Positions 1 through 10,136 of a stretch of 64,000 bases of DNA are shown in pieces. How positions within the stretch are numbered: the stretch's first letter is position 1; the number at the start of each line of letters is the position of its first letter. Source of the DNA: Eretmocerus hayati (taxonomy: Eukaryota; Arthropoda; Insecta; Hymenoptera; Aphelinidae); contig CM056741.1 of assembly GCA_029851415.1 (NCBI GenBank), positions 180,279,021 to 180,343,020 of the forward strand. The letters run 5' to 3'. The position numbers were made by a program, and so were the translations under genes. The notes below the pieces were generated by a model. The model was not told where the DNA came from. It saw nothing but the letters and a program-made list of their open reading frames with translations, and did no database searches.

Positions 1-210
1 TTCAGAAGCTAAAGAAAATTCGAGTGTGCCAAAAGTCTACCACGTTAGTAACTAAGGGTTAAAGTATTTACTCTTGTGTCGTGATATACGGTACGCCTAT
101 GATATACAGTGATCTAGCGATACGATCCAATTAGAATGAAAGGATTACGGTTGTCTCATTGAGAAAGAGTATGATTGAGAATCTAAGACCCGTGAACCGA
201 GATGAGTTTG

Positions 211-1915
211 AACAGCTGGGACGATTTTGGAACACCCTAGGAAAATTTTGTATATATTTCTGCGGTCAGAAAAACAGATCGCTCCGTGGTTGTAGAAACA
301 ATTCTACTCGTTAGTGGTAGACGAGAACAATATTCTGTGCCGGTGTGGAAGCCTCGATTAGTTGTCTCCTTCTTCTGTAGCAAACTTCATAGTGTAAAGA
401 TTAAAGAATACGTGCTTTTACTGCAATCCGGGGTAACTTTAAAGCACTCGAATGAGAAAATACACGGTACTCAACTTTGGAACACTTCAAAAAGACGGAG
501 AAAATCAGACTTTTTTCGGAAATTGAGCGAACTTTGGAATACCTAATGATGGGGCTTTAGGAAGCGCGCATCAACTAGGTTAGAAAATCTTTTCCATGAA
601 ATCCTCAGTGTTAAGAAATAAATCTGCAGCCATACAGCCAACCAATGACAAAAGTTCTCATGCCTCACTTATACTGTTCCAAAGTTTTCCCAAGCGGAGT
701 CTAACTTCGAAACACTATTTTAAGCGCTTGTAGCTCTGACCAGGGACGTTCGAATCGTTTACGATACCATCAACCGGGGTAACTTTGGAACAGGAGGGTA
801 ACTTTGGGGCAACCCATGAAAAAGTCATTATTACGCGCGGTCAGCAAGGCAGATCATTTTGAGGCTTTGGTACCTGTTCTCCCCACTTGGGGCACGCATG
901 AGCAATTTTTGCACCCGTGCGAGGTCCTCCATCAGCTATCAATCCATTCATAAGCTGACTTCTTCAAAAGTATGTTTTCAATCCAACGAACAGTCTCTCG
1001 GGAAAATTAGTGTGGTTCTGACTTCAGCAGGTCGAATTCGAGGTAGCTGAGCTAAATTTCACTTGTCTGTACACATATCTGGACGAATCCATTGTTACAT
1101 TGGAATATTTTCACAAAGTTTCAATTTTGTAGAGTAAAAAGTGACAAGTACGTATTTTTTTCAGAAACCGGGGTAACTTTGTAACACTTGTTCATGTTCT
1201 CTCAAATATTTCCCAATATTTATATTATCATCACATCCTACTCACGTGAGTAGTCGTTGATGAGAGCTTCAAATCGAGCCCAGGAAGGTCTCATTTGCCA
1301 CCGCGGAAGCCGAGTTATCACATTTTTGGTCAGAAACCGACTGTGAAGGTATTATCCTCCTCGAGAGTTAGGCGCGGTACAGACAGCGAGGTATGCTGAA
1401 CGCGTCTAATGCTGAATTATAGAAGTTCAATTCAGCCCAATAGACTTTTATAATAGGTCAATGGAAAGCTAAGACACTCAGCTTTCGACTACTGATGGTG
1501 AAAATTGATTGCGTGACCTATTTTATGAACTAATTGACGAATAAATAATAATAACAACTTCTGTTCCAAAGTTACCACAGTATCCGTGTTTAACTTTGGA
1601 ACACGACTTTCAGCACTCATATCTTCAACCAGATATGTCCAAATGGACCTTATAAGCACCGCAATCGAAAGTTGGAACTGTAACCTTTCGAATGCGCTTC
1701 AGATGTAAGACGTACAAGTTTCGCGAGGATTAAGAAAAAAATGTAATTTTGGTTCCAAATTTACCCCGGTTGACGGTGCACACTAATCGAAACTGGAACT
1801 ATAAGCTTTCGATTGACCCGAGGAACGATGCATCTTTGGAGTAAGATGCACAAGTCACCAGGGAATTACTGAGAAAAATGTTTAAAAAATTTTCCAAAAT
1901 CACCCCGGTTTACAG
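211..1915. repeat. Dispersed repeat family A (GGTAACTTTGGAACAC comb)
   Basis: About ten copies of a motif close to GGGGTAACTTTGGAACAC are spread through this stretch. Mostly forward examples lie near 430, 472, 531, 775, 795 and 1170; inverted ones lie near 676, 1563, 1750 and 1890. The sequence between motifs is also related: the stretch around 1040-1200 matches 62580-62710, 457-545 matches 62735-62825, and 1770-1910 matches 62870-63015. Units are partly repeated inside the copy, for example 1640-1765 against 1770-1910. No protein is recognisable. The layout fits a non-autonomous DNA element with many subterminal motifs. No clean ends or target duplications could be placed, so the superfamily is left open. 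Confidence 0.65.
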
Positions 1916-2439
1916 TATTGGATGAGCTTCCATGTATTTTTAGCAGGTACTGCACAGAGTCATATTACTATTTTGGTCCGAAGGATTAATACTCTCATAA
2001 CATTTTTATGAAGAGTCCTATCGATGGAGTACTACTTTTTCAAGATGCATAAGATTCGAGTTCAAAATTGTCAAAAAAATCTGAACATTTTACAAATGAC
2101 ACAAAATTCAGATTCAATTTCGTCGAACCACGATTTCTAAGTCTCAAAATCAAATAGACCATGATCACACTTATATTGGGAAGCCATTCTCCAATGCTTC
2201 CTGTGATTAAGATACCTTCGATAGATTTGGACATTTTGCTTGACCCCTTTTCAAGACTAGCTAGCTCCCATTAATCTCCAACACCTGGAACAAATGGCCC
2301 GAAAGAGATATCTAAAGTCGAGTGACTGTTCCTCAGTCATCTTGTGATCAGCAAAATGTGATACCATGTAGTGAGTGCAAGGCTAAGCTGAGCTACTTTG
2401 ATGTAGTTGCTTGATCTGTTTACAACGACGAAAATTCAT

Positions 2440-2650
2440 TTTCACTGATTTTCCACTTTCTCGTACAATTTGTCAAAAAACACATTCAGTTTGGCGGAAA
2501 ACACACAAAAATCCATTTTACACGGGTGTAGAATCTATTTTTCGCATCCTCGTGTCGATTCCGACCTTCGCCTGCGGCTTGGACTGGAAACCCGTCACTC
2601 AGACGCGAAAAGAAGTTTTTCCGCCCTCGTATCGAAGTGTACTATTTTGA
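2440..2650 (+). repeat. Dispersed repeat family C, copy 1
   Basis: It shares a chain of motifs with copies at 24.9, 34.4-34.8 and 57.3 kb: a TTTCTCGCACAGTTTGTCAA-like segment, TACACGGGTGTA, GCATCCTCGTGT, then GACCTTCGCCTGCGGCT, and an end reading CGTATCGAAGTGTACTATT. Short open frames here come from the repeat and do not look like a host gene. In other copies the end motif is an inverted terminal repeat, which suggests a small DNA transposon family. Confidence 0.7.
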
Positions 2651-3699
2651 TGAATACATTTTATTATTATGGTAAGAATAATACAAAAAACGCCAAAATT
2701 AGAATTTTCCCAGTCTTGATCGATTCAATTTTTTCTCCTTTTTTCAAGAATTGTTTCAGATTGTTTCAACGTATGAAAAATGAAAATCATTGATTATTGA
2801 GAACCGAACAAAAAATGTTCATTATTATTGATGAATGGGAGTGTGTGAGTTAGCCACATAATTCATTTTATCCGTTCTAATCTCAGATCAATTAGTGGAG
2901 TGTCCCGTGTATTGAACATAATTGATTCCTACCCACCCGAGTAATATGTCAGTACTCACAAAAATTCTGAGAAATTTTCGGAATTCGTTAGCAATAGAAG
3001 CAATAAATCTACACGAAGCTTCCTTCAACAGTAACAAAAATGAGCAAATCATAGGAAAGAGATTTTTTTCAAATTTACTGGAAGAAAGCTGAGGTTGCGG
3101 ATATGAGATATGGCTAATAATCCAAACTCGTTGTATTGTTTGCTGTCCTTAACCTTCGAGCAATCCCAAGCAGCAAGCGATCAACATCAGCTCAACCCAT
3201 ATTAGCCCATGTATAAAATAATGATATGTTTAAAATGGTGTGCGGTATATCATTTTGACTAATTTTAGGTTGACCGAAAATTAGTTTCAATGTCATCTTT
3301 CGATGCTAAAGAGGAACTATCCCCAAATTTCCATCTAAACTCGTTATCTACGAGCCTAATCCTGTCTTTGATGACTTAATTCTCGTATTCTTTACCTGCG
3401 AAAATGTGCTTTGTGTACGAAATGCATTTTTTATTCCAAGAAAGTTTTTGTGATAAATAGTTCACGAAAGGAGAAGGAGATTTTTCATTCTCCTGTTTAG
3501 TTGAGCATCAGAGAAAATCTTCAATCGGCAACACTGGTTATACATTTAATAATCAATCCCAGAATTTATGGGCTATAGGTTATGGGGAAAACTTAATTTT
3601 TTGGTAGTTGGAAGTGACACCTTGAGTTTTAAATTATTAACGTATGTTAACGGTTGGCACTGATCGCAGACTTCTCTTTCACTGATTAATAATATAATT

Positions 3700-3785
3700 G
3701 CGTAAGTGAGTGAGTGGCACAGATAGAGCGAGAGGGGGCGGGGGGTGAGGAGAAAGTGAGAGAGAAATAGAGAAAGATAGAAACT
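3700..3785. repeat. Purine-rich GA/G tract
   Basis: This is a strongly purine-biased stretch of GA and G runs with few pyrimidines, low-complexity in character. No coding or RNA gene signal was seen in it. Confidence 0.6.
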
Positions 3786-4469
3786 GGCATTTGGGAGATA
3801 ATTGATCCCGACGCCGTCGAGTCTCGAGCACACCACGAATCACGTCACGAAGCTTGGATTCATCTGGGCCGCAAACCAATAAACGGACGTGTCTATTAAA
3901 TCAACTCGATTCATTACGGTGCTTTCCTTCGTATCTTCTAATATTAGCTCTGTCAATTTTGTTTCTAACAATATTAGAGCGAGCGTATCGTAGCTCTCCT
4001 GAATAATTTACCCTCGGATGCTGAGATGAAAACGACTGGCACTCCAATTCACGTGACAATTAGCACGTGATATTAAAATTCATCTTGTTCGAATAAATTC
4101 ATCAGTATTATTATTCAAAACTCCCCTGCGATAGAGTTATATTATATTATTCATCTTGTTCGTCGGATTCCTCGTGGGGACTGGAATATTTTTTTTTCTT
4201 CCCCTATTTCATCTTATATTCAAGTTCTTTCCAAGGTTTTTTTGCAGTATCTAAAAAATACAGTTTTCCAGTGTACTTTGGAACGCCAAAGTCGTTGAAG
4301 AAGTCATTCCACTGAATTTCTATAATGAAAGATAAAAGCATTTGGCAATATACTTGGGCTATTTTATAAAGAAATTGGAAAAAAATGTCAACGAATTCTT
4401 ATAGATCTGCGAATAAAATATAGCCCACGTTGCATTGAAAATATTTTTTGAGTTGAAAATAGACCCCAA

Positions 4470-4545
4470 CTAACAAGGAGAGGCCTAACCTTGCGGAATA
4501 CAAATCTTGATGAAACTCTGGGAATCATCTTGTTGTGATGGGAAA
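4470..4545. repeat. Fragment related to the 54.5 kb foldback element
   Basis: The segment GATGAAACTCTGGGAATCAT and some flanking bases match the arms of the inverted-repeat element at 54516-54840. Only one partial arm is present, so it looks like a truncated copy lying just beyond the 3' tail of the LINE. Confidence 0.45.
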
Positions 4546-4967
4546 TTAAGTCCGATGAACTTCTTATACTGAGATATAGCTATGGAGATTAGCATTGATA
4601 GATAGATACCAATTTGTTCTGTAAGAACAAACTTTGAATACATGATTTGGTAATTGAATACATAAAATAAATGAGATAATATGATACATCTGTAGTAGTA
4701 GATACACGCTGTCACATCATTTGTCAGAATAGTTTATCAACTTTGGTCTTGGTGTCTGAATACATGAAAAATATAATAGTAATAGTTGTATAAAAATACA
4801 TTGATACGATTTAGGTGACTAGCTTTTATGAAATTCATAAAGGAGAAAATATGTTTAGTTGATAAGTTCAGGGGATTGAGACCCTAACACAGTCATACGC
4901 TTTGGTCATAGGAAGACACGTCAATAGGCTAGAAAATTATCCTCAGTCTTCTCAAAAGAACCTAATA

Positions 4968-7900
4968 CTAGAGATTGAAGTGATCACACCGCTGGGAACC
5001 CTCAACCCTCATCGGGGCTTGCTCGAGCAGAAATTCTCGGGCGGCTCCCTTGAAGAGGGATAAAGATGGTAGGGACCGAATTTGATAGGGGAGAAAATCC
5101 CAAAAATGAGCACACTGCACTTGAAAAGATCTCTGGCCATAGTTCAGTCTCCTGTGCGGAACCTCTAACTCCTGATGCTCAGCACCACCCCGTCTAGGAC
5201 GCCCGGATTCATACCTGGTGAACATTGCAGCGAGATACCCAGGTTCACGCATATTAATGATTTTGTACATGATGATCGCTGCAAAATACATGCGCCTTGA
5301 ATCCGTACGTAACCAGCCTAGACGTTCTCTATAAGGGGTGATGTGTTCATCCTTCCTAACACCATAAATGTATCTGAGACAAGAGTTGCTCAGACGTTGC
5401 ACCCGTATGCGTTGCTCTTCTTTAGCATCGAGATACACAAGGGAACAGTAGTCCAGATGCGGTTGGACTAAGGTCTCGACTAGCCGGATCCGCAGAGTCT
5501 CGGTGGTGCATGCCCTAATAAACCGCAAACTGTAAAGGGCTTTATTCACTTTTTTGGTGACTTGATCTATTTGCGGTTTCCACGTCAGTTCACTGTCGAG
5601 TGTTACACCAAGACTCACAACTGTATCACTGAACGGCACAAACACTCCGTCCTGCAACTCAACGCCAGACAAGTTCCGATTTCGCAGATCTCTGACATTG
5701 TTCATTGAACCGAAAAAAATCGCTTTGGTTTTGCCGGCGTTGAGATGCAGGCCGGACCCCTCGGCCCACTCAGCAACAAGTTGCGCGGCCTCCGACAGTC
5801 GAGCGATACCTTCCCTCAGTTTGCTTTTGTCAACGTGAAGGTATATCTGGAGGTCATCCGCATAAACAGATGGGACACTGTCTTTCCGTTCAGTATCTCA
5901 GGTAGGTCGTTCACATACAAGCTGAAGAGCAAGGGTCCCAGGACAGACCCTTGTGGCACACCCAGATTGGTGGCGAGCCAATCAGAGTTACCGTGTTTGG
6001 ATATAACCATTTGGGTGCGACCTTGTAAGTACGATTTGATTCACAGGAGAGACATCCTGGAAAACCCTAGGTTACGGAGTTTACTCAGCAGCTTGGAATG
6101 TGAGATGGTGTCGAACGCTTTACTGAAATCAAACAACAAGAGGAGAGTGACTTTCCTCTTGTCGATTGCTGTTCTGATGTCATCAGTCAATTTCAGTAGA
6201 GCTGTTTGAGTGCTGTGATGTCGGCGGAAACCGGCCTGGAGGGGGTCAAGTAGCTTCTTCTGTTCAAGATACTCCATGATTTGATCGTAGGCTATTTTTT
6301 CCAGAACCTTGGCCAGAAAGCATAGGAGCGCAATAGGGCGAAAATGAGAAAGTGCTGATGGCGTTGCTATTTTCTTCAACGCTATTAGTTGCGCTTGCTT
6401 CCAAGCTTCCGGGAAAATACCAAGAGCAAAAGAGGAATTAAAAATCTGGACTATGAAATCACCCAGAGCCGGAAGAGCCTTCGTGATCACGTTTTGAGGG
6501 ATTCCGTCTACACCACAAGCCTGAGAGGAGAAATGCTTTATTGCAAGAATAACTTCGGTGATATTTGTTGGCTTGAAGATGAATCCTTCATCTGTGGTTG
6601 ATTGAATGTCATCGGTTGCATTTGGAATATCCTCGTCAGGCGAGACAGAAACCCTTGCGAAGTGAGCATTTAGGTCATCCGGTGTGAAACCGTGGAGTTC
6701 CTCTTCTTTGCTCTTTGGTAAGAGGCCGAGATTGCGCAGTTCCTTCCAGATATTTTTATTTTGGCTAAGAGCATCAGAAAGTTGTTCTTGAAGAAATGAG
6801 ACTCGCGCTTGCTCCAACCGTGTATCGACCTCTTCACTGAGTCGAATATACTCAGCACGCAGCTCGGGACACGAGTGCTGATTGCGTTCATTACGTTCAC
6901 AGCGCTTACGTGTGGCCTCTCGCTTGGCTATGAGTAATTTCAACTCGGTGGATATCCACGGAGCATCTTTCTTACGGGGGTATACCGTTTGTGTTGGCGC
7001 CAACTCGTTTAGAACCGCATTTAGGTTCTCAGTTAAACATTTGACTGCACCCTCCAGATCGGTTTCGACACTGTCGTTGTCGAGGGCTGTCCAGTCACAT
7101 TGGAGTAAGAGATCATTGAGTTGCTCTGGGGAAACTTTTTTAAAATTCCTGAAAGAGAATGAATCTTTAGGAGGAGCAGGCGTAAAAATATTAATGGTAA
7201 CGTCAATGACCGCATGACTACCGAAACTGGGCAGCACCTTTGTGTCGTAGCTGTATATGAGGTCTTGTTCGTCAGTCCACATGAGATCAATCCAAGTGCG
7301 AGAAGTGGCAGTATGAAAATTTGTCGGTCCATGTGGAACGATTTGAAGTGATAATTCCTCCGATATTCTGCGTAGAGTCCTAGCATCCGAGTTGGTATCG
7401 GACAGTAAATTTGCATTCAAGTCCCCCATGATGATCTTATGACTAAACTCGCCACACAAGAGGCCAAGGGAGCTGAACAGTTCAGTATCCTCCTGCATGG
7501 CGACTTTAGGGGGTCTGTAGATTACGCCTACCAGAATTGGGAGAGAGGTGCCTTGTTGTACGCTGCAATACAGGTACTCTGGGACGCCAGGTTTCCCTGG
7601 GCCACAGGTGTCCGAGGACTCTAATTTTTCAATCTTGAAATCATTACGTACATACAGCACAACTCCTCCACCCTCTACGTTGCGATCCTGTCTTAATAGT
7701 GTGTACCCCGGGATTTGAATGACACTGTCGTCAATATCCGGACCCAGTTTTGACTCGGCTACGCCAAAAATGTGGTAAGAAGGATCACTAGCTAAGAACA
7801 GTCGAAGTTTCTCAATTTTATCTCTTAAAGAGTTTAGGTTGACAAACCCCGATTTCAAAAAATCCCCCTTTCCTCGCGAACTCCCAGCAGGTTTAGTTTG
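4968..7900 (-). pseudogene. LINE ORF2 (endonuclease and reverse transcriptase), broken by one stop and one frameshift
   Basis: ORF2 nicks the target and reverse-transcribes the element. Endonuclease motifs in order: NLNSL near the start, AESKLGPDI, GVIYRPP, MGDLNANLL and FGSHAVIDV. RT motifs: FRPIALLCFLAKVLEKI, LQAGFRRHHSTQTALLKL, FDFSKAFD (motif A), GVPQGSVLGPLLFSLYVNDL (motif B) and YADD (motif C). The frame is open from the ORF1 stop to an in-frame TGA at 6041-6043, where a Trp codon is the likely ancestor. It continues in the same frame through motif B. A frameshift near 5880-5890 puts YADD and the rest into another frame, which stays open to the stop at 4968. The C-terminal part (HLDYCSLVYLDA and onward) is typical of CR1-like RTs. 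No ATG lies near the start of ORF2. As it stands the copy cannot make a full RT. Confidence 0.9.
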
Positions 7901-9790
7901 TCAGAGATTATCGGATGATGTTGGTGTTATTCCCGTACTCTGGTTGTTAGGTGACCCGGGATTTTCGCGCTGAGGTGGTTTATTCTTACTTGAGTATCTG
8001 GGAGCAGATACGTAAGCAGTGTGAATTGCATGCAAGTCTGCGGGGTTTTTGAATACATGTGCTTGCGCTCTCCCGTCCTTCCTCACCAAAAATTGTCCAC
8101 CACTGTGCCAGACGTATTTGAAGCCTAGCTGCCTTGCAAGGGGCCTCAAACTTTTGAATAATTTAAAAGTGTTCTGTGGCAGCATCTCATTTATGAATAT
8201 TTTGCGTTCTGGCACGTGAGCTTTCGATGATTGGTGCAGAAGGGCGGAGTTGATGTTATTAGCTGTAAAATAGTTGTGCTCGACCGTCCGTTTAGCTCGC
8301 ATGATGTTCCCAATGAGTTCACTTCGAGATAGGCGCACCACACAAGAGACTAGATCAGATGGGGAAGTTCTACTACGATAAGCACGCGATTCATCAGCCG
8401 TCCGCCGACCCGGAAGGACGCGCACGCCAGTGATGTCTCCCTTTTCCAGTGAAGAAAAGATAGTGCCTAGTACTGCAAAAGAAATATTCTCAATGACTTC
8501 TTGCGAAGCATCGGAGCCGGATTTTAGTGCCCCTGTAATTATAAGTTCGCAATTTTCGGGAGTTCCATCATCGGCGCTTGCCCCCCGACTACCAGCAGAC
8601 GGCTGGAGAACCGGGCTCAGAGGTGGTGGAATTGAGGGATCCGATGGTAGTTGAGAGCTTCCAGCAGTGGAATCTGAATCAATGTTTCTAGATGAGATAA
8701 TTTTATGAATATCTTGCGTCAACCGCACAGCACTCTGGATCTCATTAATAGTGTGAGTCAGACTAGTGATCTGACTTTCAAGCTTGGAATTTTTCTCCAA
8801 GAGAAGCCTCCGATCAAGGATCATCTCATCCAGCTGAGAGCCCTGTTTCTTGATGAGTTCCTCAAGGACCGACTCACGTGCTTGACTTATGAAATTTTGC
8901 TCAGCCTCTGCTGGAAGGTGAGCCAGTGAATTAGAAGCACCGATGAGTCGGTCAACGAGGGATTTGATCTCGGATTGCTGGTCTTGAAGAGCATTGAGTT
9001 GTTGAAAAATGAGATCCAGTTTGCTTGCCGGAATAACAACGTCATTGCAGGCTAAACCTGGGGCTGCATCAGCAGAGCAAGGAATGGAAGGTAGCATCGA
9101 TGACCTCTGCGAAGAGGTGTCTGAGATACCACACCCACCGGTGATGTTGAGTGGTGATTGGCCGATGGGGGTCTTGCCAGCGTCAGTGACTCTCGGCAGA
9201 GAAATCTCTGATGTTCCGGATGTATCGCGTGCAGGAGAGTTGTGAGGCAGCGGTGATGGTGGACTAGTGCTCTCTTGTAATACTTGAGACCGCGGCTGCT
9301 TCGTGACCAGTCCCTGAGGTGTGCTTTTCACGGGCAACACTTTTCGCTCTTTCAAATTTGCCGCCAAGTTGTTGGTGCTTGCGCGAGATGACGTACGCGC
9401 ATGGTTGGGGCCAGCAGCTGGCACCGTAGGCGAGGGCGAGTGAAGAGAGCGAGAACGACTCGCGTTAGGGGCCGAGGTGGTGGGAGGCGTAGTTGAAGAG
9501 AGCGCTCGTTCCCCTCCTGACACTCGAGAGTCACGAGAGAAGGATGGATATAGCGCCTTTGTGCTGCGTTGAGGAACTGTCGACTGCTGTCCAGGTGTCG
9601 TCTGCTTGACGGGCATTATCTTTTGCTCTAATTTCTCTCGACGGCAGTTATTACACGGGCCATCACTCTTCCTATTTGCACACTTGAAATGCCTAGGTAG
9701 TTGGCATACCGGGCACAGCTTCAGTGGTAGCTTGGGATTTGATGGAGGCTTCCCACAGACCACGCATGCACCTGATTTGTCCCCAGGCAT
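7901..9790 (-). CDS. LINE ORF1 protein (PHD-like finger, coiled coil, FP-like C-terminal domain)
   Basis: A nucleic-acid-binding ORF1 protein that should coat the element RNA and help form the retrotransposition particle. The start is taken at the first in-frame ATG (9790; protein begins MPGDKSGACVVC), giving 629 residues; the open frame itself extends upstream to a GTG at 9904. Residues 9-49 hold C9, C12, C26, C29, H34, C37, C46 and C49, a C4HC3 PHD-like finger. A Ser/Pro/Arg-rich low-complexity region follows. Predicted coiled-coil segments lie near residues 255-370 (LDLIFQQLNALQDQQSEIK and a later LEKNSKLESQITSL stretch). Residues about 410-590 resemble the RNA-binding and baculovirus FP-type C-terminal region found in many insect LINE ORF1 proteins (VRLSRSELIGNIMRAKR; RKIFINEMLP). 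The frame has no internal stop. It ends in TGA at 7901-7903, in the same frame as ORF2. Confidence 0.85.
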   Translation of the reverse strand: MPGDKSGACVVCGKPPSNPKLPLKLCPVCQLPRHFKCANRKSDGPCNNCRREKLEQKIMPVKQTTPGQQSTVPQRSTKALYPSFSRDSRVSGGERALSSTTPPTTSAPNASRSRSLHSPSPTVPAAGPNHARTSSRASTNNLAANLKERKVLPVKSTPQGLVTKQPRSQVLQESTSPPSPLPHNSPARDTSGTSEISLPRVTDAGKTPIGQSPLNITGGCGISDTSSQRSSMLPSIPCSADAAPGLACNDVVIPASKLDLIFQQLNALQDQQSEIKSLVDRLIGASNSLAHLPAEAEQNFISQARESVLEELIKKQGSQLDEMILDRRLLLEKNSKLESQITSLTHTINEIQSAVRLTQDIHKIISSRNIDSDSTAGSSQLPSDPSIPPPLSPVLQPSAGSRGASADDGTPENCELIITGALKSGSDASQEVIENISFAVLGTIFSSLEKGDITGVRVLPGRRTADESRAYRSRTSPSDLVSCVVRLSRSELIGNIMRAKRTVEHNYFTANNINSALLHQSSKAHVPERKIFINEMLPQNTFKLFKSLRPLARQLGFKYVWHSGGQFLVRKDGRAQAHVFKNPADLHAIHTAYVSAPRYSSKNKPPQRENPGSPNNQSTGITPTSSDNL

Positions 9791-10136
9791 AATGCAGCTG
9801 TGCCCGCGCTGACTTGAGAAAGAGGAGGTAGGACTAACCTGACCCGTGTGGAACTCGCCTCGTGCCCTGCTTCTGCTTCTGCTGCCGCACGCTCCAACAG
9901 CCACTGGATAACCTCACTGCTCGATAAGTTGGAGTTTTCGCCTGAGAGGAGGTGCAAGTCACAATATGCAGCAAAGATAACAGTTGCTGCGGTGACTTGC
10001 ATAGGGAGGCGTGCAAGTGGCTGAAAAAAGCAGGCCCGAAGGCAGTGGTGCGGCAGTATCGATGTTATATATGCGAGCGCATGCAAGAAGCGTGTGGTTG
10101 GTACACTTACCGTCGGGAGAGGATAGTGTATCAATA

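Larger units (their letters stand above)
1916..4594. other. Gene-free stretch
   Basis: No exon with credible splice sites or recognisable protein was found here on either strand. The stretch holds a copy of dispersed family C (2440-2650), a purine-rich tract (3700-3785) and a fragment related to a foldback element at 54.5 kb (4470-4545). Its right limit is the tetranucleotide tail of the LINE. I searched it for upstream exons of the OBP whose last exons lie at 15.2 kb and saw none. Confidence 0.5.
4595..10134 (-). mobile_element. CR1/Jockey-like non-LTR retrotransposon (LINE), nearly full length
   Basis: A minus-strand LINE with the usual order: 5' leader, ORF1 (zinc finger, coiled coil, RNA-binding region) and ORF2 (apurinic-type endonuclease then reverse transcriptase). 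The 3' end is a short TATCTATCTATC tail at about 4594-4610 (plus strand GATAGATAGATA), typical of CR1-like elements that end in short tandem repeats instead of poly(A). No RNase H domain is seen after the RT. ORF1 is open and ORF2 carries only two visible lesions, so the insertion is probably young. The 5' limit is masked by a TA-flanked palindromic element that starts at 10137, so the leader may be truncated. Placement in the CR1/Jockey group is from domain order and motifs, without a tree. Confidence 0.9.

Noticed and set aside
5745..7624. Plus-strand open frames of up to 154 codons
   Set aside because: They are antisense shadows of the LINE ORF2 reverse transcriptase and endonuclease.
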